64,000 nucleotides of DNA from Gorsachius magnificus (GCA_034008185.1 CM067084.1:19124885-19188884); one strand, 5' to 3'; shown: positions 15,101 to 28,092, counted from the stretch's first letter. Notes: generated by a model not told the origin, from the letters alone. Translations and numbers: made by a program.

Positions 15101-17612
15101 GTGCTTTTTATTAAAAAAGCTATTTCAAATAGTGAAAAAAAAAAATTTAAAAATATTTCAGGTATTATAACAAATTAAAAATTGGCAGGCTATTTTTTCC
15201 TTTAACATGAACAATTCTGGCATCTGGGTATAATTTTTTTCATGGCTTTGTAGTCTAATACAGAATTACACTTAATAAATAATTATAACTCCATTACACA
15301 ATGTAAATGTAGTCTGCAATGAAGGTAGAAAAGTGGTGGGATTATGTAGCTCCATGCAGGCTAAGTGAATGGTTTTTTTCCCAAGGTAAGTTCTTCTCTG
15401 ACTTGACTGTTTTCACTGCTGAGCCTAACTCATTTAATGTTCTAGTTTCCAAATCCTATATTGGCAAGTCAGATGTGGCTTGATTTTGAAAGGACTTACT
15501 AATAAAGTTAGCCTTTTAGACCACTCTTGTTTTAAGAGGTAGGTACTAATCAGAAAGAGCATCTGCCCTTCCAAAAGGGTGGGCTATGAAATAGGCAGAA
15601 TTTTCATCAATTTCATCACCTCTGGTCTAACATAAATGCAACGTATCTGCAAGATTTCTAGTAAAATGGAGTGGTTCCTTGAAGGGTTTGTTTTGTTTTT
15701 AAAGCACCTTGAAAGAATTTAAATGAATCCCAGATAAAGGAAGGTAATTGATTCTTCTGGTTAGCTATGAATATTCAGTTGTTAACAGACTTGTTTTTTT
15801 ATCTACTGTCTTTTATCTTATGGAAAAAAACCCCTGAATTTAATACAAAGTTATATGTGGAACGTCAGTGTTTCAATTGCTGTAGACTGCTTGATTACTC
15901 TATATTATTGTTGTTGTATAGAAAAGAAGAAACACCAGAAGTGTTATGGGGAGGCATGGGAACAAAATGTGTTTTTCCAGTGATTAATGCGGTTATTCCT
16001 GTATGGTGGAATTGCCATTTTATAAACAGTAAGCCTTTTCTAGGTGCCATCAGTGAAAGATACATAAGCTCTAAGAATACTTAATCTTGCTCAACAGTGA
16101 AATTCAAGTTCCTTCTGTGTGTGAAAGTGAAATAAGCTATACTTGATTAGACTTAGAGCTGCTTTCCTTCTATTTTTACTAGTGAGCTAAGAAAGCAAAA
16201 TTTTATGGAAAAGGGAAGTGACATAGTCTGAAAGCAAGATGAATATAAAATAATAATAAATTGTCCTCTTCCTTTCCTGCTTTTTAATGATTTGTTTTCT
16301 GGAGTCAAGGAAAGAATTTAGCATCCTTATTTATCAACTAATATCTGTAATTTCAATTATTATCTGGATATATTTCTGTTATTTACCGGGTTAACATAAG
16401 AAAAATGAAAATACATTACATTTTTATAAAAACTTGTCCTTACTTCTGCATTTTATTTTGATGTTTTCTCAGTGTCATTTAATTCCAGTTAGTGACACCA
16501 AACAAAAACAATTAAGAAACGGCCAAAAGAACCACTTGCTCTCAGGAAACTGTACTAAGTTCATCATTGTTTCAAGGAATGATAAGTGGAAGTTATGGGA
16601 ACTACTCTAAGATTAAATATGCCATTTTTACGTATCAGTTTAATATGCTTCAATTACAGGTGACATCAGAAATATCAGAAATCCGGGTTTCTCATGAAGT
16701 GTAATGTACCTTTGAATAATGTTACATTCCCATGTGTGTTTTCAGATGGGTACGCAAGGTTGGGGTGTGGGAGTGTTTATGTATATATAGCATCTTTGCA
16801 TAAAGCATCAATTCAAAAGTTCTAATGCAAAATGTACTAAGAAGAAACAAATTTTCAATAGGAAATAAAGTACTGCTGTCTTTATGGCTACGTGTATGTA
16901 TGTGTACTTATCTGTAAATTTCAGAAATATGCCATACCTTAGAAAAATACACTCTCTGTAGATGAGTAGAGCTGTAACTATAAATGGCTTGGCTACTATA
17001 TATTACCTTAAAAAATGTAATTTGAAGGAATTATACATTTAATTATTTTGTTTAATGCAGCATTAATTGCAGTTAAAGGTATAGGTAAGATAATATTTTA
17101 ATTCATTTCTTCCTGGTGTTTATTCTTTACGTTCTTTTTTTTCTCAGACTTGCTTCAGTCACTGTCAGTTATTATATTTGCTAACAAACTGTTGCTTTTT
17201 GTGAATTGAGAACAGATGTGTGTCCTTTTTTTATACAACAACTTTGCCTGAATTATGGCTCCATCTTTTCATTCAAAGATTAAGAATCCTAAACTGTGTT
17301 CTCTATGTTGTGCCACTGAGATCTGAAAGGGAAAAAAAAAAAAACACCCACAACTTTTTCAGGTTTTATTCCTGTATTAATGATAATTGCACTTTATGCC
17401 AGCTGATACTTCATGGCACTTGTTTGCACAGCTACATCTAATATAAATTGCATCTTTTCTGTCAGCAATGGTTTGTCAAACTCTGATCAAAATACTTTGT
17501 GGAGTCCTGGCCTTTAAATTTTTACCTTTATTACTTTTGATTTTGCATCTTATGAGTGGTATTGCTATGTTATTTGGAGGACTTGGAACTGGGAGAAGGG
17601 ATAATAAGCCTA

Positions 17613-18495
17613 TGTGATGGGTGAACCTTGTCTGGATGCCAGGTGCTACCAAGCCACTCTACCACTCCCCTCATCTGGACAGGGGAGAAAAAAATGTACT
17701 GAAAGGCTCGTGGGTTGAGATGAGGACAGGGAGATATCATTTGCTAGTTACCATCATGGGCAAAACAGAATCAACTTGGTGAAATTAGTTTATTACCAGT
17801 CAAATTGGGAGTAGGAGAGGATAAAAATCTTAAAACACCTTCCCCCCACCCCTCCCTTCTTCCCGGGCTCAACTTCACTCCTGATTTTTTCTACCTCCTC
17901 CCCGAGTGGCTCAGGGAGACAGGGAATGGGGGTTGGGGTCAGTTCATCACACGCTGTCTCTGCTGCTCCTTCCTCCTCAGGGGGAGGACTCCTCGCATGC
18001 TGCCCCTCCTCCAGCATGGAGTCCCTCTCATGGCTTTAACCCCCACAGGCTACAGTTCTTGTGCTCCAGCATGGGTCCATCCCGGGTTCTTCAGGAGCAG
18101 CGCGCGCGACTCCCTGGGGGGACAGCTGCTCACGGTCTTCACTAGGGGCTGCAGGGGAAGCTCTGCTCCAGTGCCTGGAGCACCTCCTCTGCCTCCTTCT
18201 GCACTGACCTTGCTGAAAACAGCAGGGCTGTTTTCTCTCACATCCTTTCACTTCTCTCTCTCTGGCTACTGTTCCACGGGAGGGGTTTTTTTTTCCCCCT
18301 ACCCTTCTTAACTATGTTATCCCAGAGGTCCTACCACCATCGCTGATGGGCTCGGCCTTGGCTAGTGGCAGGCCCGTCTTGGAGCCTGCTGGCGTTGGCT
18401 CTATCAGACACAGGGGAAGCTTCTAGCAGCTTCTTACAGAAAACATCCCTGTAGCACCCCCAGCTACCAAAACCTTGCCATGCAAACCCAATACA
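17613..18495 (-). mobile_element. Solo LTR, avian ERVL-like, shorter copy (LTR A)
   Basis: An 883-bp solo LTR reading on the - strand, with TG...CA ends as judged by comparison with the copy at 19628-20705. Flanks are GCCTA (17608-17612) and GACTA (18496-18500), a 4-of-5 match consistent with an old 5-bp target duplication; 5 bp is usual for ERVL. On its sense strand it has an AATAAA signal (17789-17794), a G-rich tract and a TATA-like position mutated to ATAGTTAAG (18307-18315). It is about 195 bp shorter than its sister, mostly because internal repeated units (about 18000-18130) are missing. It is an old, inactive copy with no internal retroviral genes beside it. Confidence 0.85.
17789..17794 (-). 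terminator. Poly(A) signal of LTR A
   Basis: TTTATT on the + strand, hence AATAAA on the LTR sense strand; conserved at the equivalent place in the copy at 19628-20705. Confidence 0.5.
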
Positions 18496-18500
18496 GACTA

Positions 18501-19622
18501 TCTCCTCTTTTCAGATTTTTAATCAACTTTGGTGTTTCCTACATGTAGCATAGGCAGAAGCACATTTTACCCGTTAAACGGTAGTGCTATTTATTTTCTG
18601 CCTGTTAGTTAGGGATACGTTGTTATTTAGGTTGTATTTTCTGTTTTTACTATCACTAATCTAAGAAAAACTGAATGGGAACTATATTCAATTCTAGATT
18701 CAAATTAAAAATAAGAATCCTACATGAAACTTTAAAATTGGAAGAAAAGAAAAGAGAACGTCTTAGGGATTAGTAGTGAGATATAGCTTACACAAACCAT
18801 GAATACAGCACTAAACCCTAACATCTTGATCTGTTTGCTGCCTTTGCTTTTATCAAGTAGGAGCACTTCACAATATTTTCTTGTGTGACAGATAATTCAT
18901 TTACTCTGGATTAGAATTTAGTTATTTGGCTACTGGAATGTCATGTAAGAAAAAAAGGACTATGAATAGCTTTTAAAATGAGATTTATTCTACCCTATAT
19001 CTAGGTATTAGATTAATACCCTTGTGTATATATTTACAACATGTGAATATTTCATATACCTGGATAGACAGCTTGAAGTCTTTTCTTCAGTCTAAACAGA
19101 ACATTTAGGATCATCAGGGGTGTGTAAGCGTTGCAAAATCTACTGCTAGATGATCTTGCAGCTATGAATTTCTCAGTTTCTGGCTAGGAGCAACGTCCTT
19201 GCCTAGTGACTGAGAAGAAATGTTTTTAAACAAGAGGACTTTAGACACCAGATTTTGTGGGCACAGTCTAGTGATTGGCTAATGCAAAATACAGAAGAAA
19301 CAGTTTCTGAAGCTGGGGTTACCTCGGATATCCCTTTATCTAGCCAATGACCTCGAGGTTAGGCCAGGCAGTTATGCTTCTTCACTTCTCTCTGGCTTAA
19401 CGATTCTTAAATTCTGTCCTGTGAAACGGTGTCCTTTGAAACACAGCAACAGGCTGTGAAGGAAGCTGGACCCAGCTTCATTTCCTGGGTAGGTCCAAGT
19501 GCTGGTGCTAACTGGAAGTGGACACAAAGTGTAATGGTGCAGGATTCTGTTTGTACTCATGTCAACATAGTTTTCTGTTGGTTAGCTCCAAAGCCACAGG
19601 CTCAGGGTGCTGGTAGTTCGGG
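18501..19622. other. 1.1 kb between the two antisense LTRs
   Basis: The first half is plain AT-rich intron. From about 19120 it becomes less AT-rich. It has ATTGGCTA (19274-19281) and its inverse TAGCCAAT (19341-19348), which are CCAAT-box cores facing each other. No retroviral internal sequence, primer-binding site or polypurine tract is seen next to either LTR, so this is host or unrelated DNA rather than a provirus body. Confidence 0.5.
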
Positions 19623-19792
19623 GTTTATGTGGTGGTTTGACCCACCAAAAGCCGCTCTATCACTCCTCCCTTTAACTGGACAGAGGAGGGAAAAAAAATA
19701 AATCAAAGGGCTCGTGGGTTGTGATAAGGACAAGGAGAGATCATTTGTCAGTTACCATTATGGGCAAAACAGACTCAACTTGATAAAATTAC

Positions 19793-19798
19793 TTTATT
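19793..19798 (-). terminator. Poly(A) signal of LTR B
   Basis: TTTATT on the + strand, AATAAA on the LTR sense strand, about 170 bp from the 3' end of the LTR. Confidence 0.5.
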
Positions 19799-20553
19799 AT
19801 CAATCAAAATCAGAGAAGGAGAGGATAAAAACTGCTAAATCTTAAAACACCTTCCCCCCACCCCTCCCTTCTTTCTGGGCTCAGGTTCACTCCCAGTTTC
19901 TCTACCTACTCCCCCCAGTGGCTCAGGGGAATGGGAATGGGGGTTGAGGTCAGTTCATCACATGTCGCCTCTGACACTTCTTCATCCTAGGGAGAGGACT
20001 CTTCCCCTGCTTGCGCATGGGGTCCCTCTCACAGGAGACAGTCCTCCACAAACTTCTCCAATGTCCTTCCCATGGGCTACAGTTCTTCATGAACTGCTCC
20101 AGCATGGGTTCATAATTTCCATGGGGTGCAGTCCCTCAGGAACAGACTGCTCCAGCATTGGGTCTCCTTGGGGGTCACAAGTTCTACCAGCAAACCTGCT
20201 CTAGCCTGGGCTCCTCCCCCCACAGGTCCGCAATGGCTTGCCAGGAACCTGATCTGGCACAAGCTTCCCACGGGGTCACAGCCTCCTCCCTTTGGGCTTC
20301 CACCCGCTCCAGCGTGGGGACCTCCATGGGGTACAGGTGGAGATCTGCTCCACCGTGGGCCTCCCTGGGCTGCAGGGGGACAACCTGCCTCACCATGGGC
20401 TGCACCAGGGGCTGCAGCAGAATCTCTGCTCCAGCACCTGGAGCACCTTCTGCCCCTCCTGCTGCACTGGCCTGGGCATCTGCAGGGCTGTTTTCTCTCG
20501 CATCCTGTCACTTTCTCTCCTGCTACTGAGACGCAGCCAGGTTTTTTCTTCTT

Positions 20554-20562
20554 CTTAAATAT
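20554..20562 (-). promoter_or_regulatory. TATA-like element of LTR B
   Basis: On the - strand it reads ATATTTAAG. The sister copy at 17613-18495 has ATAGTTAAG here, so the element survives only in this copy. Confidence 0.45.
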
Positions 20563-22589
20563 GTTATCACAGAGGTGCTTCCACCGTCGCTGATTGGCTT
20601 GGCCTTGGCCAGTGGTGGACACAGGGAAAACTTCTAGCAGCTTCTCACAGAAGCCACCCCTGTAGCGCCCCCACTACCAAGACCTTGCCACACAAACCAA
20701 ATACAGTCTAATTCTGAGGTGCAGAATTTTACCCATGCCATCTGTGTGGTCCTAATACTTGTTATGGTCCTATAATGTGGACTAGACATCTACAACTTTA
20801 GCATAATACTTGCAGACATCTAAGGATGCATCTTGCATCTTCTGAGTCAATTAGGTCTTCCCCCTGTTCAGTGTGGAAGCAGAAAGGCAGGGAAGCGTGA
20901 CTCTCACTGGAGTAGTTTGCAGAGAGAAACTTCATATCTCGGCAACGTAACTCAATTAGTATGGGGACAACACTGAGATAATACCCTTAACTGAAATTGA
21001 GTCCATGCCTTTACATGCCACTCTGTGTAGATTTACCAGTTGAGATCTCTGTTTGATCAGGGATCTCTGTGTCATGACGTGTTCTGTGGTGCAGAAGTTC
21101 CATGTCTTTATTCACTCTACCTCAAGAGCCCGAAGGTAATGCTCTACTGTAGGCACCAAATAAAGGATGATGTTGCTGCCCTACAGAACACGCTGGTAAA
21201 CTGTAAGAAGAATATTGATTTAGCTGGGTTACAGGAAGTTAAAGCAAGGAACAATTTACCAACCTTTATTATTAATTTGATTTCATAACTGATCAATTCT
21301 TTTAATTTCCACAAAGTTATACTACTGTGGAAGATGGTGAAACAAAGTGATTAAACTCCCTCGTGTAGTCAGAATTAATTTGAGCACAATTCCCACAGTG
21401 TTTGGTGTATTCTAGATCAAGCACTAAGTGATACTGTTGTGATGAGATACTTGCTTTTAGGAAAGACAAACACACATTAACTAAACCACCATATTTGCAG
21501 TAAAGGAGTTTTGTTTGTAGTTGTATTTCTGTAGCATTTTCTTTGGGGAAGTAGATAGAGAACATCAATCACAGGCAAGCAAAAAACCACTGACCCACAA
21601 AACTTTTGGTAAGGTGGACTAATAAAAGAAATGTTGTGTTATTTGTGATCTAATTTAGTAACATCTACAGACTTTTCATTGTGGCTGTCAGAAATCAAAT
21701 TGAAATGAATGAAACAATCTATTCTGACATGCAGTTTGTCATTTTTAATCAGATTACCTTTCCCAGTCTCCTAATATTTGGAGTAGTACTGACTAAATTC
21801 CTGAGAGGTTTTGAACTTAGCTAACAGTATGTTGTTTCATGGGAAATAAATAATTGTGTGCTGTATCTTTGAAAAATACAGTATTTTCCAAATAATACAA
21901 ATCCTTCCTCCATGTTTCAAAGTGCATTCAGTTCTCAAGGAAAGGTTCATAGTATTGAAAAGCCATTTTTAATTTAAAAATTTAGATAAGTTTCTAAGTT
22001 TTCAGTGTTTATGGGGTTTCACAATGAGCCATAAACGGAGCAGCAGTTTTGCTCTGTATCTTACATTTTACCTGTTCATGGTATGGAAAGCAAATACTTC
22101 ACTGTCTTTATGGAAATGTAAAGTAAAATTTCTGAATATAAATGTATTGAACATTATCTGGTATGAATTTTCAACTCAGAAGTCTGAAATCAAATAATCC
22201 CAGGCATGACTTCTGTGGCACAATCATAAAAATGTGCAGATTGTCTCAATCAGGCTGTAACCTTTATAATAAGCATTTTGTTTCTAGGATGTGACTCACT
22301 AAAAACTTTGCCTGTTTCTGTTCTGCCTTCCTAATGAATTACTGTTTAATTTAACCAAGGAGTAGACAGGCTGGGTTTGAAGGATTGACTCAAGAATCGT
22401 TTTCCTTGAATTTTACTCTTCTTTCCTCCATGGACAGAGATTAATAGAATTTAAAATTTAACACACACATACACGATGATACACGATCATGTAATCTAAC
22501 TTGTGTATCATAGACATGGAATTTTATTTATCCTATGCTTTTAATTAAAAAAACATAATGTCTTGCTTTTGGCTGAAGCAAAAAACATC

Positions 22590-23490
22590 TACAAAGGAAG
22601 TGTGCAGCCTTGATTTGAAAACATCAATGAGAACTTAAGAGTCCCAGGATTCGAGGTTAATTGTTCCTGTAGCTTTTCTTTTTTGGTTTCAGAGGTGTTA
22701 TTGATTTTTCCTGTCCTATTAACTTTTGCTTGCCAAATTGAAGCATTCATATTTATTTTTTTCACTTATGAAAGTACCTATGGAATGTGATATGGTCAAT
22801 ACTTAGTCTTTTTTTTTTAAAGGGGGAACAAACAAACCCAAAACCAAAACCTCCAAAACCTATAAAGATTGATTTTTCTTAGCTCTTTTAATGTAAAAGT
22901 CTCTTCAGCAGGCTTCTGATTATTTTTATGGATCCTTTCTAACTTGAAAAGTTCCCGTCTAGTTTCTTAATGTTAAATTTTAATATGTGCAAGTCAAAAC
23001 TGAATGTTCTGTTGCAGTATCAGTCCCACTATTGCCTTTCTAACCCCAGTCAACTTGTTATGCTTCAAAAAACCATACTGCTCGGTTAGGCTACAGAATG
23101 ATCCTCGAATTTATGAGACTTCCTTATCTACAGCAAATCCTGCCTCTTTTTCAGATAAAATGCTTTCCAAGGCCCATTTATCCTCATTAAGGTATGGTCT
23201 AGGTTCTTATTTTTAGATGAATGACCTTACATTTGGCTCTGTGAAAACACAGATTCTTTTCCTGAAAACATCCAACCATGTGATCTGTTTCATTCCATAT
23301 GCTGCCCTGTCCCTCTCCTCATTATTATTCACCTTGACAGTATATACCATCTGCCAATTTTCTTTTTGTATTTATCTTTAAATTATTGAAAAAAATTGGG
23401 ATGAGACCCTAAACTCTCAAAATCCCACTGGATTTTTTCAGCCATTGATGACTCCTTACTGACATCATTTTTTTTTTTTTTTTCAGGTTT
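22590..23490 (-). mobile_element. Ancient CR1/L3-type LINE remnant
   Basis: A decayed LINE on the - strand, recognised from memory of the sauropsid CR1 pattern read on the opposite strand. Landmarks are AATGACCTTACATTTGGCTC (near 23220), CCTCTCCTCATTATTATTCA (near 23315), a segment around 23380 resembling the region before the reverse-transcriptase core, and AAAATCCCACTGGA (near 23420). Weaker matches reach back to about 22590. An A/C-rich tract interrupts it at 22826-22862. It is too decayed for an intact frame, and the boundaries are approximate. Confidence 0.72.
22826..22862. repeat. A/C-rich tract inside a LINE remnant
   Basis: AACAAACAAACCCAAAACCA and onward; the complementary version of the G/T tracts seen elsewhere. 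Confidence 0.7.
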
Positions 23491-26400
23491 TGCAATTACT
23501 CATGCAGTACCTGGCTTATTGATACTGCATAGTATTATTTTTCTCTTGTAATGATGTGGGGTGTGAAATTAAAAATACCTATAAGAAGCTATTATGTTTA
23601 GCAAGATGCCTTTGTAAATTAAATTCCTTACATAAGTAAAAGAAAATGAAAAATGGGGTTGTCTGACAGACTGTATTTCCTAGAAGATGGTGTTAAAATA
23701 TCATGTTATGACAGCATTTAGAAACACAAAAAATATTCAGTCTTTACCTGTGAATTCCACTGTTTATTTCTTGATAATTTTTGTGATAATTTTTCTTGCC
23801 CTTTTTGAATATTTGTGCTGTGTAATTACATATCCTACCCTATGGAACTTCACTGATATGTGAAGATCTGTTAAAAGGTAATGTCAGGAAGAAAAAGTGT
23901 CTTATCAGCCTGGTGAGTTAGGGACTCTGATGATGATTTTAAAACATTTGATGCTAATGTAAATTGCTAAGTGACTTCTCTGTTGGCTAATTGCTTGGAA
24001 AGTAGTCAGCTTTGCTTTGCTGGAGTCTCATATAGGCTTTAATTTCATATCACAGTTGATCTGATCTAGCCGCAGGCTGCTACAGAAACAAGTAATTTCT
24101 CAAAGTCTTCAAATCCTCACACCCTAATACCTGTTCTGAGTTAGAATCCTCTTGTGATAGAATATTAATCCTCCATCCCTTCAAGAGAAAAAAACAAACA
24201 AACAAAATTTCCACGAAGATTAGTTTTGCTTTAGATCAGAGATTTCATCTGATCCACAGATCACGTTGCAGAGTTGGGATCCAGCGCAAGAGAATTCCTA
24301 TGGGGTAAAAGTGGAACAGCCCTTTTAGCAGCAAATCACAGATAATTAAGATTAATCGTGATATGAAATCACTTCTATACCTTCTAAAATCCATCCTTAC
24401 AAAAGTTTTTGGAGAGTTTATCAAAACTGAATGAATTCTCCAAAGAATCCCAAAGTATATTACTAGCATAAAGATGCCTATATATAAGCAAACATTGCAT
24501 CTTGTATCTGTAATCAAAATTGTGGGTTTACTGAAGGTGAAAATTAAATAATTGCCAGGAAATTAAATCATACTTGTCCATAGCATCAGTCTTGGAAATA
24601 TCTCAATCATTCTGGCTAATCTTTAATTAATATTATTTTTATTTTAAATAAAATTGAGCAAGTATAAATGAAAAGCATCATAAGACAGTTCAGCTGAAAG
24701 GTTTGAAGCTGAGAACACTAATATGCAATTAAAAATGTAGTACTAACTATAGTGACAGGTGTTGGTGGGCCTTGACAAAGGTCTTATTGCACTTATTACA
24801 TGTAAAGTTTAATCCATATTTGTACAATTGAAGCTAGAGGGAACCAGTGTTTTAAACTATTTCAGACCACCTTTTATGAAAAACAAGGAAAGGAACAATG
24901 CTTTTCACCCTAAATGTTCCTTTTTCATGAACCAGCTGTGAATTTAAGGACATTTCATGGCCTTAAAATTTCAGAGATTTCTTCTAGAGTGAAATTTTCA
25001 GTACGTACTGTTATAACTCTAGTACTACTTATACAGCTACAATGGTCTTAGAGTTACTAATTTTTCCCAGGCTACATTTTTGTCCTTTATGTACCAGCTG
25101 TAAGATCTACACACTTTTGTTTTTTCTTAATTCATTTTAATGGGAACTTAATAAACAGGCTTTTAAAGTATGAGAAGTAGCTAGCACTAATATTCAGGTA
25201 GCGTAGTATGTATCTTTAATTAATAATAGCTAAACCTGGTTTTGTGGTGATTTTTCTTATCTCTGTGAATGGTTTTCATACTTTCTAATGTACTAACAAG
25301 GTTATTATCTTTTATAATGCTTTTATATTAATATTTAGATTACTTCTGGTAGGATAAAATGTTTGTGTCCTTTCTCTTTGCTCTAATGCTCCTTTTACTT
25401 TCTGTTATTTGTTTAGAAATTTTCTATTTACATGAATAATAACTGAACACATTCATTTTTATTCCTGCTGATTCCTTTGCAGAGCAACTACAGAAGCCTC
25501 TGTATCCCATGTTTTTGAGAAGCTATCATATGATAATACAAATGTAACTGTTTTACAGTAATTTTGGGCGAAGGTGGGGGTAGGAAGGGTAATTATTTTA
25601 CAAAGGAATTAACTATAGTTACATACTTTTTTTTTTTCTGTGCCTGATACAAAACTTTAGACTGTGCAACATTACAACAAGAAGTTGCATTAGCTTTGGT
25701 TCTTCCAGTTATGTGATAGTGTTTTTAGTATATGCACCATGTAAAATGCAAATTCTGAATATTTGTGGTTATCAACATTTTAAAAATTCCTTGGATGGAA
25801 TAGAGGTAGACGTCTACACCATATACACACTTTAAAGCAAAATGGTGCACAAATTAAAGAATATTTCTCTGGGAGAAGTTAATTGGAGTTAAAATCTAAT
25901 ACTATTATTTATGATCTATTTACAAAGTGTATATGCCCCATTGAGAAAGAGGAGCCTTTTCAGGTCAGCTCCTTTTATAACAGGTCTTTGGGAAGATAAG
26001 AGGCTTGTCAAAAGCCTGTAAGAAGTTGATACAATTAGTAGGGTAATAGGAGTTTATTTTAGCTGGTTTCAGAAATGTCTGAATTTGTTTTTTGTGGTTA
26101 GGAATTAGACTGAGAGGAAAAAGACATTACATCATGTGTACTTGGGAAATTACTCTTCTCAAATATATTTGAATGTTTCTTAATCACTATTCTTACACAT
26201 GTGAAGTAAAATCAGCTTTACCATTCACAGTGTCTTTATAGTGCTTATTCTCTGTCCCTATTATATATATTGTCTATATATTCTAAAAACTTGTGTAATC
26301 TCAGTAAGACTGTCCTAAAGGCATTAACTTTTAAAACTGCAATAAATAATTACAAAGTAACTAGAAATCCCTGACTTTACACAGTTGCAGTTCATTGCCC

Positions 26401-26495
26401 CACAGCAGCCTTAAAATTATCTATTAAATTATTATTAGAAACAATTAATTATACCAGAGAAATCTAAGAGCTCAAATGTAATTTCATGGTTATAA

Positions 26496-26642
<147 letters not shown>

Positions 26643-27938
26643 TAGCCTATTCTTTCAGTTTTCTTTTCTCTTGCTTTGTTCTTCTAAAACTGTACTTTTT
26701 TTTTTGTTTTTTAAATCTTGAAACATCCTGATGCTGTACTTAAACAACGAGTACAATTTAACAGTCATGATATAGTAGAGAACTTCTTAGCAGAAATCAA
26801 TGAGATCCACTAGTGTCCAGATTTCTGAGGGATTTTGGTAATGAATTCATAGATAATCTTTCTTATGCCACCATACTTTGATAAGCCTGTGTTGTGCACA
26901 AGCAGGAAGTGGTGTGGTCAAGACATAATCAATGAAACCGAAAAAGCTAAGACACTTTCCCACACCTTGTATTTATGAGTGCTGATACAACCATTTCTGA
27001 AAAACCCAGCAATAAATGTGCTATTTGTATTATGTGCTTTTTGTCTTCATGGGACTTGGAGAGAGAGATAAAGATTTGTGGTGTAATGTTGCCAGGTATT
27101 TGTTCTCTGAATGACAAAGGTGACTGGGGACAAATGTGTACAGTACGTACAAACATCTTGACCAAACCACTGGGGTGTGGGCCAGGTTGGTAGTGAGTAG
27201 CAGAAAGAAGAAAGATGTTGAGATCTTTTGTATGGTATGTTACATGCCTTATAAACCCCATCCATTTATTTTGTTACATCCAGGTCAGAACTCATGATTT
27301 TCTCTCTTTACTACCTCAAATCTAAGACTGAATCTTGAAATCTGACTTTGGTTTCAGTAGCTGTTGCTCCACATTCAGCAATCTGGCAGCACAGGAGATC
27401 AAGTTTGTGCTCTTCCTATAATTATAGTTTCACTATGCATTGACTAGTCCATTAACGTACCTTCATTTAGAGTCATTACAGCCTGTTGCTGTAGTCATCT
27501 TGTAGTTTATCTTTGGACAACTGACAGGTCTCAGCCACTTTAGATGATGCTGAATGAAAAAAATAATAAAAAAATCCCTACTTATAAAGTTTAAAACTAA
27601 AAAGTAATGAATGGGTATTAGGAAAAAAAATGACTGCGTGGAAAGAAATAAGAATAAACAACAAATTAATCATCAGGGAAGACTGCCTGAAATTTTCTGT
27701 CCTGGTTTTGGCTGGAATAGAGTTAATTTTCTTCCTAGTAGCTGGTACTGTGCTGAGTTTTGGATTTAGTAGGAGAAGAATTTTGATAACATGCTGATGG
27801 TTTAGTTGTTGCTGAGCAGGGCTTACACCAGTCAAGGATTTTTTCAGCTTCCCCTGCTGTGCCAGAAGAAGCTGGGAGGGGGCACAGATGGGACAGCTGA
27901 CCCCAACTATGCCAGACTACATGGTTTCATGCTCAGTG

Positions 27939-27944
27939 TATAAA
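27939..27944 (+). promoter_or_regulatory. TATA box of LTR C
   Basis: TATAAA in the context CAGTGTATAAACTGG, about 150 bp before the LTR's ATTAAA, a normal position for an LTR promoter. Whether it is still active is not known from sequence. Confidence 0.6.
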
Positions 27945-28092
27945 CTGGAGAGTCTTGGATGTGTGGGGCAGTGACTGCTGCTTGGATGTTGGGCGTTGGT
28001 CAGCAGGTGGTGAGCAATTGCATTGTGCATCACTTGTTTTGTATATTTTTTTTTTTTATAATTATTACTATTTTCCCTTCCTTTTCTGTTTT

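Larger units (their letters stand above)
19628..20705 (-). mobile_element. Solo LTR, avian ERVL-like, longer copy (LTR B)
   Basis: A 1078-bp solo LTR on the - strand, clearly homologous along its length to the one at 17613-18495. Shared landmarks include the segment after GGGCTCGTGGGTT near its + strand start, the CCTTCCCCCCACCCCTCCC tract, and the end near CTACCAAGACCTTGCCACAC. Flanks are GTTTA (19623-19627) and GTCTA (20706-20710), 4 of 5 matching. Sense-strand signals are ATATTTAAG (20554-20562), TATA-like, and AATAAA (19793-19798). The middle (about 20000-20420) is built from degenerate units containing CTGCTCCAGC followed by a T-G-G-G block. Small open frames inside it, on both strands, come from this repeat and are not host genes. 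Confidence 0.87.

Noticed and set aside
17805..18311. 168-codon + strand open frame
   Set aside because: Antisense reading of LTR A; proline-, serine- and leucine-rich because of pyrimidine-rich repeat sequence.
20110..20622. 170-codon - strand open frame
   Set aside because: It lies almost wholly inside LTR B and follows its repeated GC-rich units; not a host gene. Noted only as an LTR-internal frame.
23468..23530. Long T run then CAG, looking like a splice acceptor
   Set aside because: No coding homology after it, and it lies at the end of an old LINE remnant; chance acceptor-like sequence.
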